Source: Amyelois transitella (taxonomy: Eukaryota > Arthropoda > Insecta > Lepidoptera > Pyralidae). From it: DNA of 64,000 nt. The number at the start of each line of letters is the position of its first letter. Position 1 is the stretch's first letter. The stretch is taken from NCBI RefSeq assembly GCF_032362555.1, contig NC_083525.1, forward strand, positions 2,527,501 to 2,591,500, in the 5' to 3' direction. The notes beneath the pieces are model-generated. The model was not told the DNA's origin. It searched no databases and saw nothing but the letters and a program-made list of their open reading frames with translations. Position numbers and translations under genes: made by a program. Of this stretch, positions 12,011-24,230 are shown piece by piece.

Positions 12011-12335
12011 TCTTTTATATTAAATGGCATAGCCTCCTCCGTAGTAGGTGAAATTCAGCGCATTGTGTAACCTCACCATACACATATGCATATGCTGAGT
12101 GATAACCCTTTTGGTCGCATCATGTTTTTTTTAATTTCTATGATTATGAACAATGTAATGTAACCTTTTGCGCCAAATAAAGATCTTTTTTTTTATTTCT
12201 TTCTGTCATATTTACTGTATTTCCCTTACTCGACTTATAACGACTAACCTCGGAATGACATAATGCTTTCAAATTTCACATTGGCTCCAGAAGGCTATGA
12301 ATTAAGGGTAATTTCGGTGGTGTCCCATGCCGTGT

Positions 12336-12455
12336 GGTCTCCGGCACCAGTAGAAGGATTGCGTAAAAGGCGACTAAGGGATAGGCTTATAAACTTCTTC
12401 TTTTAGGCGATGGGCTAGCAACCTCTCACTATTTGAATCTTAATTTAATATACAT
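12336..12455 (+). repeat. family A repeat, 3'-truncated
   Basis: GTGCCGTGTGGTCTCCGGCA start and GCGTAAAAGGCGACTAAGGG core; the match is lost in AT-rich DNA before the usual tail. Confidence 0.65.
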
Positions 12456-12560
12456 ATATATATATATATTTAAAACTTTATTGCACGAAATCAATATGTT
12501 ACAAAGGACGAAATTAATGCCGTTTGACATTCGCGAATTTATGTCTTTTAATATTTCCAG

Positions 12561-13088
12561 GATCTACAAAATGGTCTGGTAGGATGGATCGATTGGAATC
12601 TAGCTGGACCATGAAGGTGGTCCATGTTGGGCCAAAAACTTTGTGGACGCTTCCGTCATCGTCTTCCCGGAAGATGAGGAATTTGTCAAGCAGCCCATGT
12701 ACTACGCTATGGGGCATTTCTCCAAGTTCATTCCCAGAAATTCTGTCAGGATTGATGCTAGTGTTTGTGGGGTACAAGCAATTGATTACGTGGCGTTTGA
12801 GACACCTGGAAAAACATATATTGTTGTATTTTATAATGCGTAAGTTTATTTTGATCATGGCCATCCTTAAAATACTTTTAGTACTCGTAAAATTTTTACC
12901 TTAAGTTATAAAAAAAAAATTGGATTGTTTTCATGCTGTCAGAAAAATACAATTTTAGGACTCGAATCTAAAAAAACCTTTTTTATTTCAGGGGTGAAGA
13001 GCAGAGCGTGAATATTAAACTAAATGGATACAAGGCATCACTAAAACTAGCACCCCAGTCAATCATTACGGTGGAGCTGCCGCCATAG
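12561..13088 (+). pseudogene. truncated, frameshifted glucosylceramidase (third copy)
   Basis: Only the counterparts of GBA exons 11 and 12 remain: 12561-12839 and 12992-13088, with good acceptors (TTCCAG, TTTCAG) and a GTAAGT donor. The frame reads GLVGWIDWNL, then breaks near 12605. Compared with the two intact copies, two bases seem missing after the GCT codon, and a TGA follows in the original frame. Downstream the second frame continues with WAKNFVDASVIVFPEDEEF and reaches a TAG at the family's usual C-terminus. No exons 1-10 are found upstream. It is either a dead partial duplicate or, less likely, an alternative terminal exon pair of copy 1, since the splice phase would match exon 10 (9522). 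A sequencing error could also explain the 2-base gap. Confidence 0.8.
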
Positions 13089-13698
13089 AAATCATCACGA
13101 AGGAACCCTTTGGGTCAAAGATTTCTTGTTTTGTCCAATCCAAAGCTCGCCACGTTTTCTCAACATCTCTTTTTTTTATTAAATAGTGATTTGAAGCAAC
13201 TGTATGTACATTTTAATTATGGGATTCTTCTTTAAGGCGTTGGGCTAGCAACCTGTCACTATTCGGATCACAATTCTATCTTAAAGCCAAGTAGCTGAAC
13301 GTGGCCTATCAGTCTTTTCAAGAATGTTTGGCTCTGTTTACCCCTTTAAGGATATAGACGTGATTATATATATGTATGTCTTTTTTATTTAAGCTCTAAT
13401 TGAAATAAATACAAAAAAGATTTTGGTTTTACTTTGTGTTCCCAATTTGCCCAATAAAGGTATGGTCTGGTATTATTATAGTCACATTGCCATCTACCGG
13501 AAAAAAAAATAGAACAAGAGAAATAAAGTCTAAAATAGTATCGGGAAATACATAAAACAACACAATCTACTATATGTTTACGAATAAATCATGTTGTTTG
13601 TTGCAAAGCTGGCCCTATCGTTACAACGCTAGTTGACCTCAATCATTAAGAAACACGAGACCGACCATTGATAGTATGCACACAGTTAGTTCTCGACC
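13089..13698. other. spacer before the P450 gene
   Basis: Apart from the family A repeat there is AT-rich DNA and a decayed dispersed repeat near 13430-13500. The 80 bases before the P450 start show no clear TATA box. Confidence 0.4.
13222..13380 (+). repeat. family A repeat, 5'-truncated
   Basis: GGGATTCTTCTTTAAGGCGT through TGGCTCTGTTTACCCC to a GATTATATATATGTATG tail, downstream of the GBA pseudogene. Confidence 0.75.
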
Positions 13699-15777
13699 AT
13701 GATCGGTGCAGTGTTCATAGTGCTATGTGTCATTCTCCTACTCTATCATCTCGTTACAAGAAAATTCGATTACTGGAACCAACGAAAAATACCTTACATC
13801 AAACCCGTACCCTTATTCGGAAACTACGCCTCTTACATACTCTTAAAATCCTTCATAGGACACGTTACTCAATCAATATGTAGACAATTTCCAAATGCGC
13901 CGTACATTGGAACATTTTACGGCACCGAACCAGCCCTCCTGGTACAAGACCCTGAGGTAATCAAACTTATTATGGTTAAAGACTTCTACTATTTCAATGG
14001 CAGAGAAATCACTAACTACACGCATAGAGAACCCATCACCACTAATATGTTTTTCACTTACGGTGATAGGTGGAAAGTGATGAGGCAAAATTTGAATCCT
14101 CTTTTTTCATCTGCGAAAATTAAGAACATGTTTTATCTAATAGAGAAATGTGCACGACAATTCGAATCTATGTTGGATGATGAAGTAAGACAGGATAATA
14201 TATTAAAAGTGAGAGCCTTGATGTCAAGATATACAATGGATTGTATAGGATCATGCGTCTTCGGTATAGAAACAAAAACAATGGAAAAAGGCGCTGATGA
14301 GAACCCGTTCACGATAATAGGTCACGATTTATTTTTAGAGACAAAGGTCGGAGGTCTTAAAATGATAGCTCGTTCTATATGGCCAGCCGTGTTTTACGCA
14401 TTACGTCTTAGAAATTTTCCTGAGAACATAAGCACATTTTTTCACAAACTCATGACTGAAGTGTTTGCTGGACGAAATTACAAACCTACAACAAGGAATG
14501 ATTTTGTTGATTTACTACTTAACTTGTACAATGAGAAATACTTGACTGGTGATAGTATAGAAAACATGAAAGGGGCAAATAAGAAAATATCTTTGAAGGT
14601 TGACGATGAAATGTTGGTAGCGCAGTGTTCTTTGTTTTTCGCCGCCGGTTTTGAGACGTCATCTACGACTGTACAATTTGTTCTTTATGAGCTTGCCAAG
14701 AAACCGGACGCTCAAGAGAAGGCTTTAGAAGAAGTGGACGAATATCTTAGACGTCATAATAATAGAGTAGAATTTGATTGTATTAATGAAATGCCTTATA
14801 TTGAAGCCTGTATCGATGAGGCATTACGTCTGTATCCAGTATTGAGTGTTCTTACTCGAGAAGTTCACAAAGATTATACTCTGCCTTGTGGTGCAGTACT
14901 CGAAAAGGGCGTCAGGGTCCATTTGCCGGTGTACCATATACAGCATCGTCCAGACTTCTTCCCCGAACCCGAGGAATTCCGACCAGAAAGATTTCTAGGA
15001 GAGGAGAAACGTAACATAAAACAGTATACTTATTTCCCGTTTGGTGAAGGACCTAGGATCTGTATTGGTAAGCTTTTTTGAGAATTTCTTAAGTAAAGTT
15101 TGTTAGTTTGTAATTATTGCATATAAATTAAAACAGTTACAAGAAATAAAACATAATTATAAAATAAATAAATCACTAGCAGTGGCGGACTTATCCCATG
15201 AAGGAATCTCTTTCAGTCAACTGGCAAACAATAAAGGAACTAGATAATTAAGTAACAAAATCGGCAAGTTACTGCATTATAAGCAATAATATTATACTAG
15301 TTATATAATAATATACGAATATAAATATAAATTTATATACAGTAGGAATTGTATTTATACTTAACATTTCCGAATTATTATTGTAAAGTTCGAATCTAAA
15401 CAAGTTTATTTTTAGAGGATGAAAATTTATCCAATGATTACTACCTTATCACAAATCAGCGCTCAAATTCAAGTTTCTTTAAACTTCATCAAATTAATAA
15501 AGACTTTTTACCCAATAATTTTTATTTAACCGAATTCTTATGAAACTTTTTCTAAAATGCGAAACTTACAACAAAAACCTTTATTATTCCAGGCATGCGT
15601 TTCTCCAAAATGCAAATGATACCCGGTCTCATCACAGTTCTGAAGAAGTACCGGGTGGAACCGGTGGGGCCTGCTGAAGAATTGGACTTCTTCTCAACCA
15701 CCATGGTTATAACAGCGAAGAAGGAAATCAAGCTGAAATTTGTCAGGCGAGAAGATTGGCTACGACGCAAGTTCTGA
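13699..15777 (+). CDS. CYP6-family-like cytochrome P450 (2 exons, 517 aa)
   Basis: Haem-thiolate monooxygenase of the endoplasmic reticulum. Insect CYP6 enzymes typically oxidise plant allelochemicals and insecticides. Exons 13699-15067 and 15593-15777 are joined in phase 1 with GTAAGC donor and TTCCAG acceptor. Residues 2-18 form the N-terminal membrane anchor, followed by a Pro-containing hinge (PYIKPVPLFGN). Visible motifs are WKVMRQNLNP (C-helix), AAGFETSSTT (I-helix oxygen-binding site, about 315-324), EALR (ExxR, Glu374/Arg377), PERF (429-432) and FPFGEGPRICIG with the haem Cys at about 455. All key residues are present, so the enzyme looks functional. The single intron falls just after the haem Cys. 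I assign the CYP6 family from the I-helix and haem region; the subfamily is not certain. It lies between glucosylceramidase copies. Confidence 0.92.
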
Positions 15778-15879
15778 ATCAATACTAAAATAACTACTTA
15801 CCTACGTTTTTATTTTAGTCTTTTATGGTTTAAAACTCTTGTGACTTGTTGGTTGACGATTTATAAGCGTTTGTGTGTG

Positions 15880-15885
15880 AATAAA
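15880..15885 (+). terminator. polyadenylation signal of the P450 gene
   Basis: AATAAA about 100 bases after the TGA stop at 15775-15777. Confidence 0.55.
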
Positions 15886-16097
15886 ATTTGTGGCGCCATT
15901 TTCCGCAAGCTACTAAAATACTTTGTTATTGAAAATTTTATAATTTTATTTTGTAATATTTAAGTTCGGTAATATACATTTATTAAAAGAAGTTAGTTAT
16001 AGTTAACTTGTATTAAATATTACTTAGTTTTAATTCTGTTTACATTTAAGACAAAAAACGACATTAATCATTTATTCCATTTCACGTTATAAATAAG

Positions 16098-16141
16098 CGC
16101 GCTGTGTACCAAAATATATACCTAGTTTGGTACAAAGCGCG
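16098..16141. repeat. 16-bp inverted repeat, 12-base loop
   Basis: Arms CGCGCTGTGTACCAAA (16098-16113) and TTTGGTACAAAGCGCG (16126-16141) pair with one mismatch. Confidence 0.8.
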
Positions 16142-16332
16142 TTCATTCAAGGTCATAAACAAGGCTGTTCCTCTCTCTTTCTCTCTAACTCAGAATGAAA
16201 TTCACTCTCTTTCTATCTTCTCTTTCTCTTGGCGTTCGTCCCGAATACATCCCCAGCCCGGGGCGTGCCTTTAAGATTATGATCCTGGATCGGGTAAATC
16301 AGGTTATAACACGAAACGACTCTCATCTTATT

Positions 16333-16535
16333 TCCACTCCATCTCTTTCCCATGGATGACGTAAAAGGCGATTAAGGGCTATGGCTTATAAACTTGAGAT
16401 TCTTGTTTTAGGCGATGGGCTGGCAACCTGTCACTATTTGCATCTCAACTGTTGAACGTGGCTTATCAGTCATTTCAAGACTGCTGGCTCTGTCTACCCC
16501 GCAAGGGATACAGACGTGATTTTATGTATGTAATT
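16333..16535 (+). repeat. family A repeat, 5'-truncated
   Basis: CTCCATCTCTTTCCCATGGA through GTCTACCCCGCAAGGGATAC to GTGATTTTATGTATG. Confidence 0.8.
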
Positions 16536-17383
16536 ACACGCTTGACAAAATTTGTCTAGACTAGACGAATGACTTGCTGTTTTCTACAGTATTAGGCCGT
16601 AATAAAGTGATCTGTAGCCTGAAAAGGCAAATATTGACTTAAGTTTACACGTGCAAGTTTTTATTAATTATTTGTAAATAATGATTTCACGAAAAAAATA
16701 TGACATGTATTCTCATTAGTCACCTTAGTAACAATAGTAGTTACTTAGTACGTTCGTACGTTTATAAATATGTTCAACTATTATATGAGCCATAGATATC
16801 TTTATAACTATAAAAATGAGAATTGTGTCCCTCTTTTTAAGAGAATCGATCAATGGAAAGGCTAATAAAAATCGCGATGATTTTTCTTCACCGCACAAGC
16901 ATCGATTATCAATATCAAGTTAAAAAAATTTAAATTTAAAGAGTTGATTTTTTCAAAAATCTTAAATGTTTGTTAAATAAAAAAAGAAATTGTTTTCTTT
17001 TGTTTGTAATATCTTTTTTGTACTAACGAAACAACACAAAAGCGAACCTATCCCATTTAGGGATATCTTCCAATCAACCTTTGATAATTAAGAGGAGAGT
17101 TATTTGAATAGGGCAGAAGTCTGTACATATCCTTATCCTATATAATCCTACATACATATATAAATATATTTTTTTGTCCAACAAAATTTATTTCGCAAAC
17201 AATCCTATTAATTTTTTGAAAAAGTTGATAAAGTTTACAATATTATTGAAGTTAAAGTTGATTAGCTTTTCATGGCACTTTAGCATCAAACATACAAACA
17301 AATTAGATATATAATAATATAATACAAACTCAATAAAAGATTTTTATTATCCTTTGTATAGGTATAACAGTACCATGTACGAG

Positions 17384-17390
17384 TATATAA
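17384..17390 (+). promoter_or_regulatory. candidate TATA box of GBA copy 2
   Basis: TATATAA about 100 bases before the start codon at 17486 suggests transcription from near 17415 and a short leader. A GATA-type motif pair (TTATCATAAGATC) lies between; GATA sites are common in insect gut promoters. This rests on sequence alone. Confidence 0.35.
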
Positions 17391-17485
17391 TGGTATCATT
17401 GTTGACAATTATTGTAACTGGAGACTTGTTATCATAAGATCCGAGCCGGCCGCCTGCGCCGGTTGTGTAGTATAGAAATAACAAA

Positions 17486-20400
17486 ATGTTGCCAAGGATA
17501 TGTTGTGTGTTGATTCTGCTACTGGCTTATATAAGTAGGATACTTTCTGGTGAGTTTGTTTGTTTCATTAATAAAATATTGACATTTTTGCAGTATTTCG
17601 TTACACGCCATATCATAGGCAGATAAAAAGTTATATACACATATACTCTTATGATTGTCAATGGGAATATAGTCTGAAAAATAGAGATTCTTATAATGTT
17701 CAAGTAATGTCTACTTCCATTTGCTTGTTGGAATTTTTGTCAGAAAAGAATGAGGGAAGAATGACGAAGGTACGCTAAAAGAGGAGTAACGATATACAAA
17801 TTTTAATTAAGAAGATACATTTGGGTATTTTACGCCCCGTTAATATCAAAATTTCTTTAAAACTAAACTACTAATTAAATAAACTATTGCTTTTCTATTT
17901 TTTATCTACAAACAACACTGACCACTATTGGAAAAATCATAAATAAAAAACAAATGGTTAACGAAGAGTTTTGCTTTTACAGGCTATTCAAAATTCCTTA
18001 TTATGCTAATACGATGAAAACTTAAAAGAAATCGTCTTTTTCCCCAGAAAGACCATGCGCAGCCCGTCTGATTGAGGGCCAGTCTGTGGTGTGTGTCTGT
18101 AATTCTTCTTACTGCGATGATATTGTGAGAGAAAAACCAGAAGATGGCTACTTTACCGCCTACACGTCATCTGAGGTGAGAGTTCCAAGAATAGATCGGA
18201 AAAAAAAGTTCTGTAAATTCTCTTATGCCGTGTTTCGCTTGGAGATATTCTGAAAGAAAAGATGAAGGCTACTTTTAATACGATAAAATTGATTTGTTTT
18301 AAGAAAGGGCATTAAATCTGCTTTTGTATTCCACTTTGTTAATACCTATTTGAAGTCTCGCGTGCGATAAACAGTAAATTAAATGAACTAAAATTGAAAA
18401 GTTTTGAATCAGGAGATCAGATGAGACTCAGTCCATATAAAAACCTGACTTACCCAATCCAGGATACATGGTCAAAGGTATACCCCGGGCTCCTCTCCAA
18501 AGTGGTGAGGACGTAACCGGGACTAAAGTCAGGAGGAAGAGAAAAGTTTCCATCACGCAGGAATTCCTACTGTCCCTTATTTTTGCTTTTCAATTTTAGG
18601 CAGGGGCACGGTTCGTCAAACTCACAGGCCAGTTGCAAGATATCACAGAGGAATGCGGAATAGGCAAGTTTTATATTACTCTTATATTCGTTTTTATTAA
18701 AATGTCCTAATGTACTGGTTTGAATCCCTGACCAACAAAGAAAAAAGATTTACATTATTTTCCATTCTAGCTGATAGCCTAAACTTTTATCTCTCTTAAG
18801 TATAAATATGCTTATTAAATCCATGTTCATCATTTTTCTGATTGACTTGTATTTCGGGGTTATATACTTGTGTATTGTTCTAATCATCATCATAATCTGG
18901 GTATTCCTTATCTGCTATAACAATAACAGAAACAACTCCAATTATTATTAGGATGTAAGAAGACTACATTTAGTCTGGATCGCAGTTAGTAATATCAGAA
19001 GATAGTTGGTATAGTTCAAATCATCATCATAATCTGGGTATTCCTTATCTGCTATAACCACTTACTTTTAAATGACAGAAAACACACTTTAAATATTTTA
19101 GGATGTAAGAAGACTGTATTTAGTCTGGATCCCAATGAGCAATATCAGGAGATAGTTGGTTTCGGAGGTGCTGTGACCGACGCGGCTTCCATTAATTGGA
19201 TGAATTTGACTGACCCACAGCTGAAGCAAAACCTTATTGAGTAAGTTATTTTAGAATAATGAAATAGGTGAAATGTTTAAACCTGGTATTTGGCCCAAAC
19301 TCCTAAGATTTCAAACGGGAAAAATGTATTGATGAATGTAAAAGAATATAAAAAAATCTTAATCTCGGCATACAAACAAGGATTAAGCTAATTGGACAAT
19401 TTTAGGTAATTCATTAATAAAAAAAAAAATTGACATTTTGATGCAGGAAACAAAACGAGATCTGTTCTTACAGTAGGCAGACTTAAAGAGATAAGCTTTA
19501 AAGATAAGCCGCCTTTCTTATATTCTCAAGTAGTTATAAAACCTTTTAATTATGTTTGCTTAGCTTTGGTTTCAATAATGTTTTTTGTTTAGTCAAAAGA
19601 ACTTGTGGTCTGATTACCATTAAATTTTGCAGGTGCTTGTATAACAGTTTGTTGGGTAATTTTAATTATTCTTTGTATTTCAGCACATATTTCAGCAAAA
19701 GTGGTATAGAATACAACACGGTACGACTTCCGATCGGTGGCACAGACTTCTCCACTCATCCATATGCATATAATGAACTACCTGAAAATGACATCAACCT
19801 AACAAACTTTACTCTCCCCGATGAAGATAAGAAATTTAAGGTATTTGATGTTCAAAACAATAGTGGTAGGGTGATAACCTTCTTTATGGATTTAATTATA
19901 TTGTTATAGAATATGCATTTATTGATAAAGCTGCTATTAGTGTTGTTACAGGTGTGTATGTATATTTCTAGAAGCTTGGAAAACAAGAATTGTGTACAAA
20001 TCTGGTCTTTATGACTTGATTAATAATTTAATCCATGTTACTTTCGAGATAAAAACCGCTGCGTTTCATATAAAGGTAGATTTTAGGATTATCGAAAAAA
20101 TAGCCAGTCATGCAAGTAACTGAGTGATCCCTGAGAATCTGTCATTGTATATTCATTCTAATGTATTCTTTCTTTTACAAGACATTACAAATAAGCTTTG
20201 TCTTTCAGATACCGATGATAAACGCCATAAAGAAGGTCGTGACGTCACCCTTGTACATTGTAGCGTCCACATGGTCCCCGCCAAAGTGGATGAAGACTAA
20301 CAATGACTGGAGCGGGTTCTCAAAGCTGAAGGCAGAATATTATGACACTTATGCGCTTTATCATTATAGGTACAAATATTTTATAACTTAAAAATTTTTA

Positions 20401-23121
20401 GTGATTTTTGCAAAAGACGTATTTCTCTTTTGCAAATCACATAAAAGTTTTAAATAGGGAAGTCTGTACTCCTACTGAGTAAAACTCATCGTGTAACCAA
20501 AGATTCAATAGTGATTGATTTACTTAACAATATTTAAAATAAAATAAAACTTAACTTACGTACTACATGCTAACTTAGAATACAATGTAGAGGCAGGAAA
20601 CTGAGTCAGACAGATGTTAAAGATACATTTGATACGATGGTTTAGGAGAATTTGGATAATCGATGTCTTATTGAAAAAAATTATGCTTTTAGATTTTTAG
20701 AACAGTATTTCGGACAAGGAATACCAATTTGGGCCATCACCACGACCAACGAACCAATTGACGGCGCACTCAATCTCGCATCGTTTAACTGCCTTGGATG
20801 GTGTGCTAAGGATATGGTATGTATGGATTATTCTTAATTTATGAACGGAAATGATATGATGTTTGTAGTTTATGACATTTAGATGATCAAAAGAAGGATA
20901 AAGAAAACATTGCGGTAAAGATAGATGTGGTAAATAAGGAAATTCTCGACATTAGTCACCTTTTTTGATTATATCACAGTTCTGAAAAAAATTTCATTAC
21001 ATTACAGGGTAAATGGATAGCCAATAATCTAGGACCAATGCTCCGCAACTCGACGTACCGCGACGTCAAGATTTTGGCCGTCGACGACCAGCGTATCAAT
21101 ATCCTATATTTCTTCAATTTGGTAAGTTGAATATTTACAAGTGCTTCTCCCTCAGTGGACCCCAGGCCCCAAAGCAAAGTGATGGAGGATGGCACACTGG
21201 GAGCACTCAAAGATGATGACAGAGTGGAAGCTATAAACCTAGGCAGACCAATCGTTGATAAATATGTTTTTTTTGTTCTGGTTGTTTTTGAAACAAAATG
21301 AGTTTTTGACAGACAAAAAAAAAGAACTTAGAATACTCCACCGAAAAGAGCTAGCTCTTAAACGTAAGATTATTCAGAACATTGCAGAAAGCCTGTTTAT
21401 ACATTTTTTCACAAATGACATATACTTTTTTAGATGATAAAAGAGAATAAGGAGTGCCTTCAATATATAGACGGCGTTGCTGTTCACTACTACACGGATT
21501 TTATAGTTCCTGCTTCAGTATTTAACCTCGTCTCCAAAACCCACCCCGATAAGTTTATCATCAGTACAGAAGCATGTGAAGGTATATTCCTCTAATGACA
21601 TAGTTTTATCACTACTACTAGTATTACAATTCCATTGTAGTCCATCTGCTTTAAAAAGGTCTATGTTTTAGACGTTTCTATTTATTATCATATTTTTTTC
21701 CATTTCCAACTAATGAGTTACTTATTCTTCATTCATAGTTACAATCAGTCAATTCATCATTTATTTTGTTTCAGGGTCTATGCCGTGGGAAAAGGAAAAA
21801 GTACTTTTAGGATCATGGGATCGAGCTGTTAAATATATCAAAGATATTTTTACGGTAGGCATTTATAATTGAGTTCCTTACTTATACTAAGAAAGATACT
21901 ATTTTGCTCCTAACAATGTACTTTTAAATGCGTTTGTTTAAAAATGTTATAAGCTGGCAACATGATCTGTCCTTCACTAATCTATTGGTTCTGTCTATCC
22001 CGTAAGGGATATGGACGTGATATGTGTATCTGTGAGTACTTCATGCGGTTTTTGATTTTAGCATGCGATCTATCACTTTTATTTAATCCTATCAAGATTC
22101 TTCGCCTTACTTGTTCTACAGGTTAAGTCTTTATTTTGTCACCTATTGCATCAATATTAGTGATTTTTAGCGACATTATAAGTAGAACGTCTTTATTTTT
22201 TCAAAACATTCTAATATACTTACTTATTATTGTTCTTCTTTAGGACTTAAACCACAATTTGGTTGGTTGGATCGACTGGAACTTGTGTTTGAACAAAGAA
22301 GGTGGTCCCAACTGGGTTCAAAACTACGTCGACTCTCCTATCATAGTGTTCCCTGAGTCGGGAGAGTTCGTCAAGCAGCCCATGTTCTACGCCCTGGGTC
22401 ATGTCTCCAAGTTCATACAAAGAGGGTCCAGGAGAATTAAAATAACAGAGTCGAAGCCTTTCCTCTCTTCATCCATTGATAATGTCGCTGTTGCCACTCC
22501 GGGGAATGAAACTGTTGTAGTTGTTTTACATAATAAGTAAGTAAACCTATACTTTCAAGAAGTGAAGAATACTTGTAGCCTTGCTTGCATGAAAAGAGTT
22601 ATGAATGTGAAAGCGAAAGAAGTAGGTACGATTGTGGCAAGTAATATGCAGTCTCTGCCTACCACATCGAAAAAGAGTAAGAATAGTTAGTAAGAAAAAG
22701 GTATGACGAGAAAAGTTGTAACTACAGGCTCAAATTTCATAGGATTTTTATATCAACTTAATCTTTAGGAGCTTAAAATTGTATTTTTTAATACTGTATA
22801 TTAATAAACGATGATTTTGTTTATAATTTTTAAGAATCTCACACGCAATTGTTGTTTGATTGGATACTTTCTTATTTCTGCCACCAAAGATCGCGGTCAT
22901 TACTTAAAAATTCATAATTATAATGAATTCAATATGATTCTTAAAAATTAAATCTCAATTACTCTATTCTACCTGTTATGAAAGTTGTATATTTTATTTA
23001 CAGAGACAACCACGAGAGACCTATAACAATAAAATTAGAAGGTAAACAAGCAGAGTTGACTTTGAGTGCCAAATCCTTCACAACGATTGAATTGCCCTAC
23101 AAGACCATATCGTCTAAGTAG
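17486..23121 (+). CDS. lysosomal glucosylceramidase-like protein, copy 2 (12 exons, 529 aa)
   Basis: Second GH30 glucosylceramidase. Exons: 17486-17549, 18048-18175, 18600-18663, 19102-19240, 19684-19840, 20209-20369, 20693-20816, 21008-21121, 21434-21581, 21775-21854, 22244-22536, 23004-23121. Phases match copy 1 exon by exon. A signal peptide covers about residues 1-20. Motifs seen are VGFGGAVTDAAS, TTTNEP (acid/base Glu about 258) and STEAC (nucleophile Glu about 363), spaced 105 residues as in human GBA1, plus LVGWIDWNLC in exon 11. Exon 3 ends at ATAG before GCAAGT, a textbook GC donor; the matching junction in copy 1 uses GT. A decayed partial copy of exon 4 lies just upstream of the real exon 4. 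Both copies look catalytically competent, so divided roles (for example lysosomal versus gut digestive) are possible but not shown. Confidence 0.9.
18952..19010 (+). pseudogene. decayed partial duplicate of GBA copy 2 exon 4
   Basis: Repeats the first ~59 bases of exon 4 (19102-19160) with several changes, preceded by a TTATTATTAG acceptor. An in-frame TAG at 18987-18989 means its inclusion would truncate the protein. The intron sequence before each copy (AATCATCATCATAATCTGGG) is also duplicated, so the unit of about 135-150 bases was copied in tandem. Confidence 0.85.
22590..22682 (+). mobile_element. LINE 3'-end fragment (family B), decayed
   Basis: GCATGAAAAGAGTTATGAAT and CAGTCTCTGCCTACCACATC match the family B ORF end; tail absent. 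Confidence 0.55.
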
Positions 23122-23164
23122 AGTTTAAGTTGAGGGTTACACTTGCTAGTTACTTTCATAATTA

Positions 23165-23170
23165 AATAAA
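23165..23170 (+). terminator. polyadenylation signal of GBA copy 2
   Basis: AATAAA 44 bases after the TAG stop at 23119-23121. Confidence 0.55.
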
Positions 23171-24037
23171 CAATAAGCAGGTTACATCACACTGGATGAT
23201 CAAATTTAAAAAAACAATTACAGACAAATAAATAAAAAAACGAGAAATTTCAATTACTGATTTGATTTATTTAATGTCTTTGACAAACGTATAAGCAATA
23301 GTTGAAATGAAACAAGAGAAAACTTGAATGAATTAAACTATCACGTTGAATGTGGCGCTAATATAAAAAGAAAAAAATGGAGACTGTTGCAAAAAAGTGA
23401 TACCGATAATGAAAATATACCAAGAAAGTTCTCAATTAAGATGGCGATTCGTAAAGATATTGATCTGGAAGAGAATTATAAAGAAAGAGTAAACTGATAG
23501 AAATCTGAACAATCAAAATTGCTTTAAAGATAGTAGATAAAAGACCTGTACCGAAGCGAAGAAGATGGAAACTTTCCATTGCGTTTTTCTAATTCATGAC
23601 TTCAATTGCATCATTATTTTTTTCAATTCTTCATTGTCATCAAGAACTAAAAGTTCTACGTTAAACATGATGTTTATTATTAAATAAAAATGTACGTCAT
23701 CATTTCTACATTTTTTATTTTCAATAAGTTGCCTTCTAGCATCTTTCCTTGGTATTTAATCATTGTTAACTTAACATTAGGAAAGTCAGGTTTTTACACG
23801 AAGCGACTGATCCTTTGAGAGGGTACCTAACCCATATTTGTTAATGTAAAAAGCTACTCTAAATAAAAGTGCGTATTCCTTTAGCCGCCATTTACGACAA
23901 TTACAAAAATAATAATAAGACTGACAAATATTTGTATTTTGTAATCATTATTTTACACAGAGTAAGGTCTTTTTAACTTCTTATACTCCTTTCCTTTTAC
24001 GAACAGACATTTTAAGTAAAATCTTTAGGAATAGAAT

Positions 24038-24230
24038 AAAACCTTTCCCATCTATGTCGTAAAAGACGACTAAGGGATAGGCTAATCTATCTTAAGGCTA
24101 TCTTCTTCTAGGCGATGGGTTAGTAACCTGTCACTATTTGAATATCAATTCCATGATAAAGCCATGCAGCTGAATGGTCTTTTCAAGACTGTTAGTGAGG
24201 TGATAATATGTATAATTATATGTATGTAAA
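24038..24230 (+). repeat. family A repeat, 5'-truncated and diverged
   Basis: CTATGTCGTAAAAGACGACTA core; part of the 3' region is missing before the TGTATAATTATATGTATG tail. Confidence 0.7.

Larger units (their letters stand above)
10860..12560. other. spacer between GBA copy 1 and the truncated third copy
   Basis: Contains a family A repeat (11143-11400), a Helitron-like element (11806-12010) and a partial family A repeat (12336-12455). A TA-rich run (about 12455-12475) leads into the pseudogene. No upstream GBA exons (NEP or TEAC motifs) were found here. Confidence 0.6.
15886..17383. other. spacer between P450 and GBA copy 2
   Basis: Holds an imperfect 16-bp inverted repeat (16098-16141), a CT-rich run (16165-16230), a family A repeat (16333-16535) and long AT-rich DNA. 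No gene seen. Confidence 0.55.
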
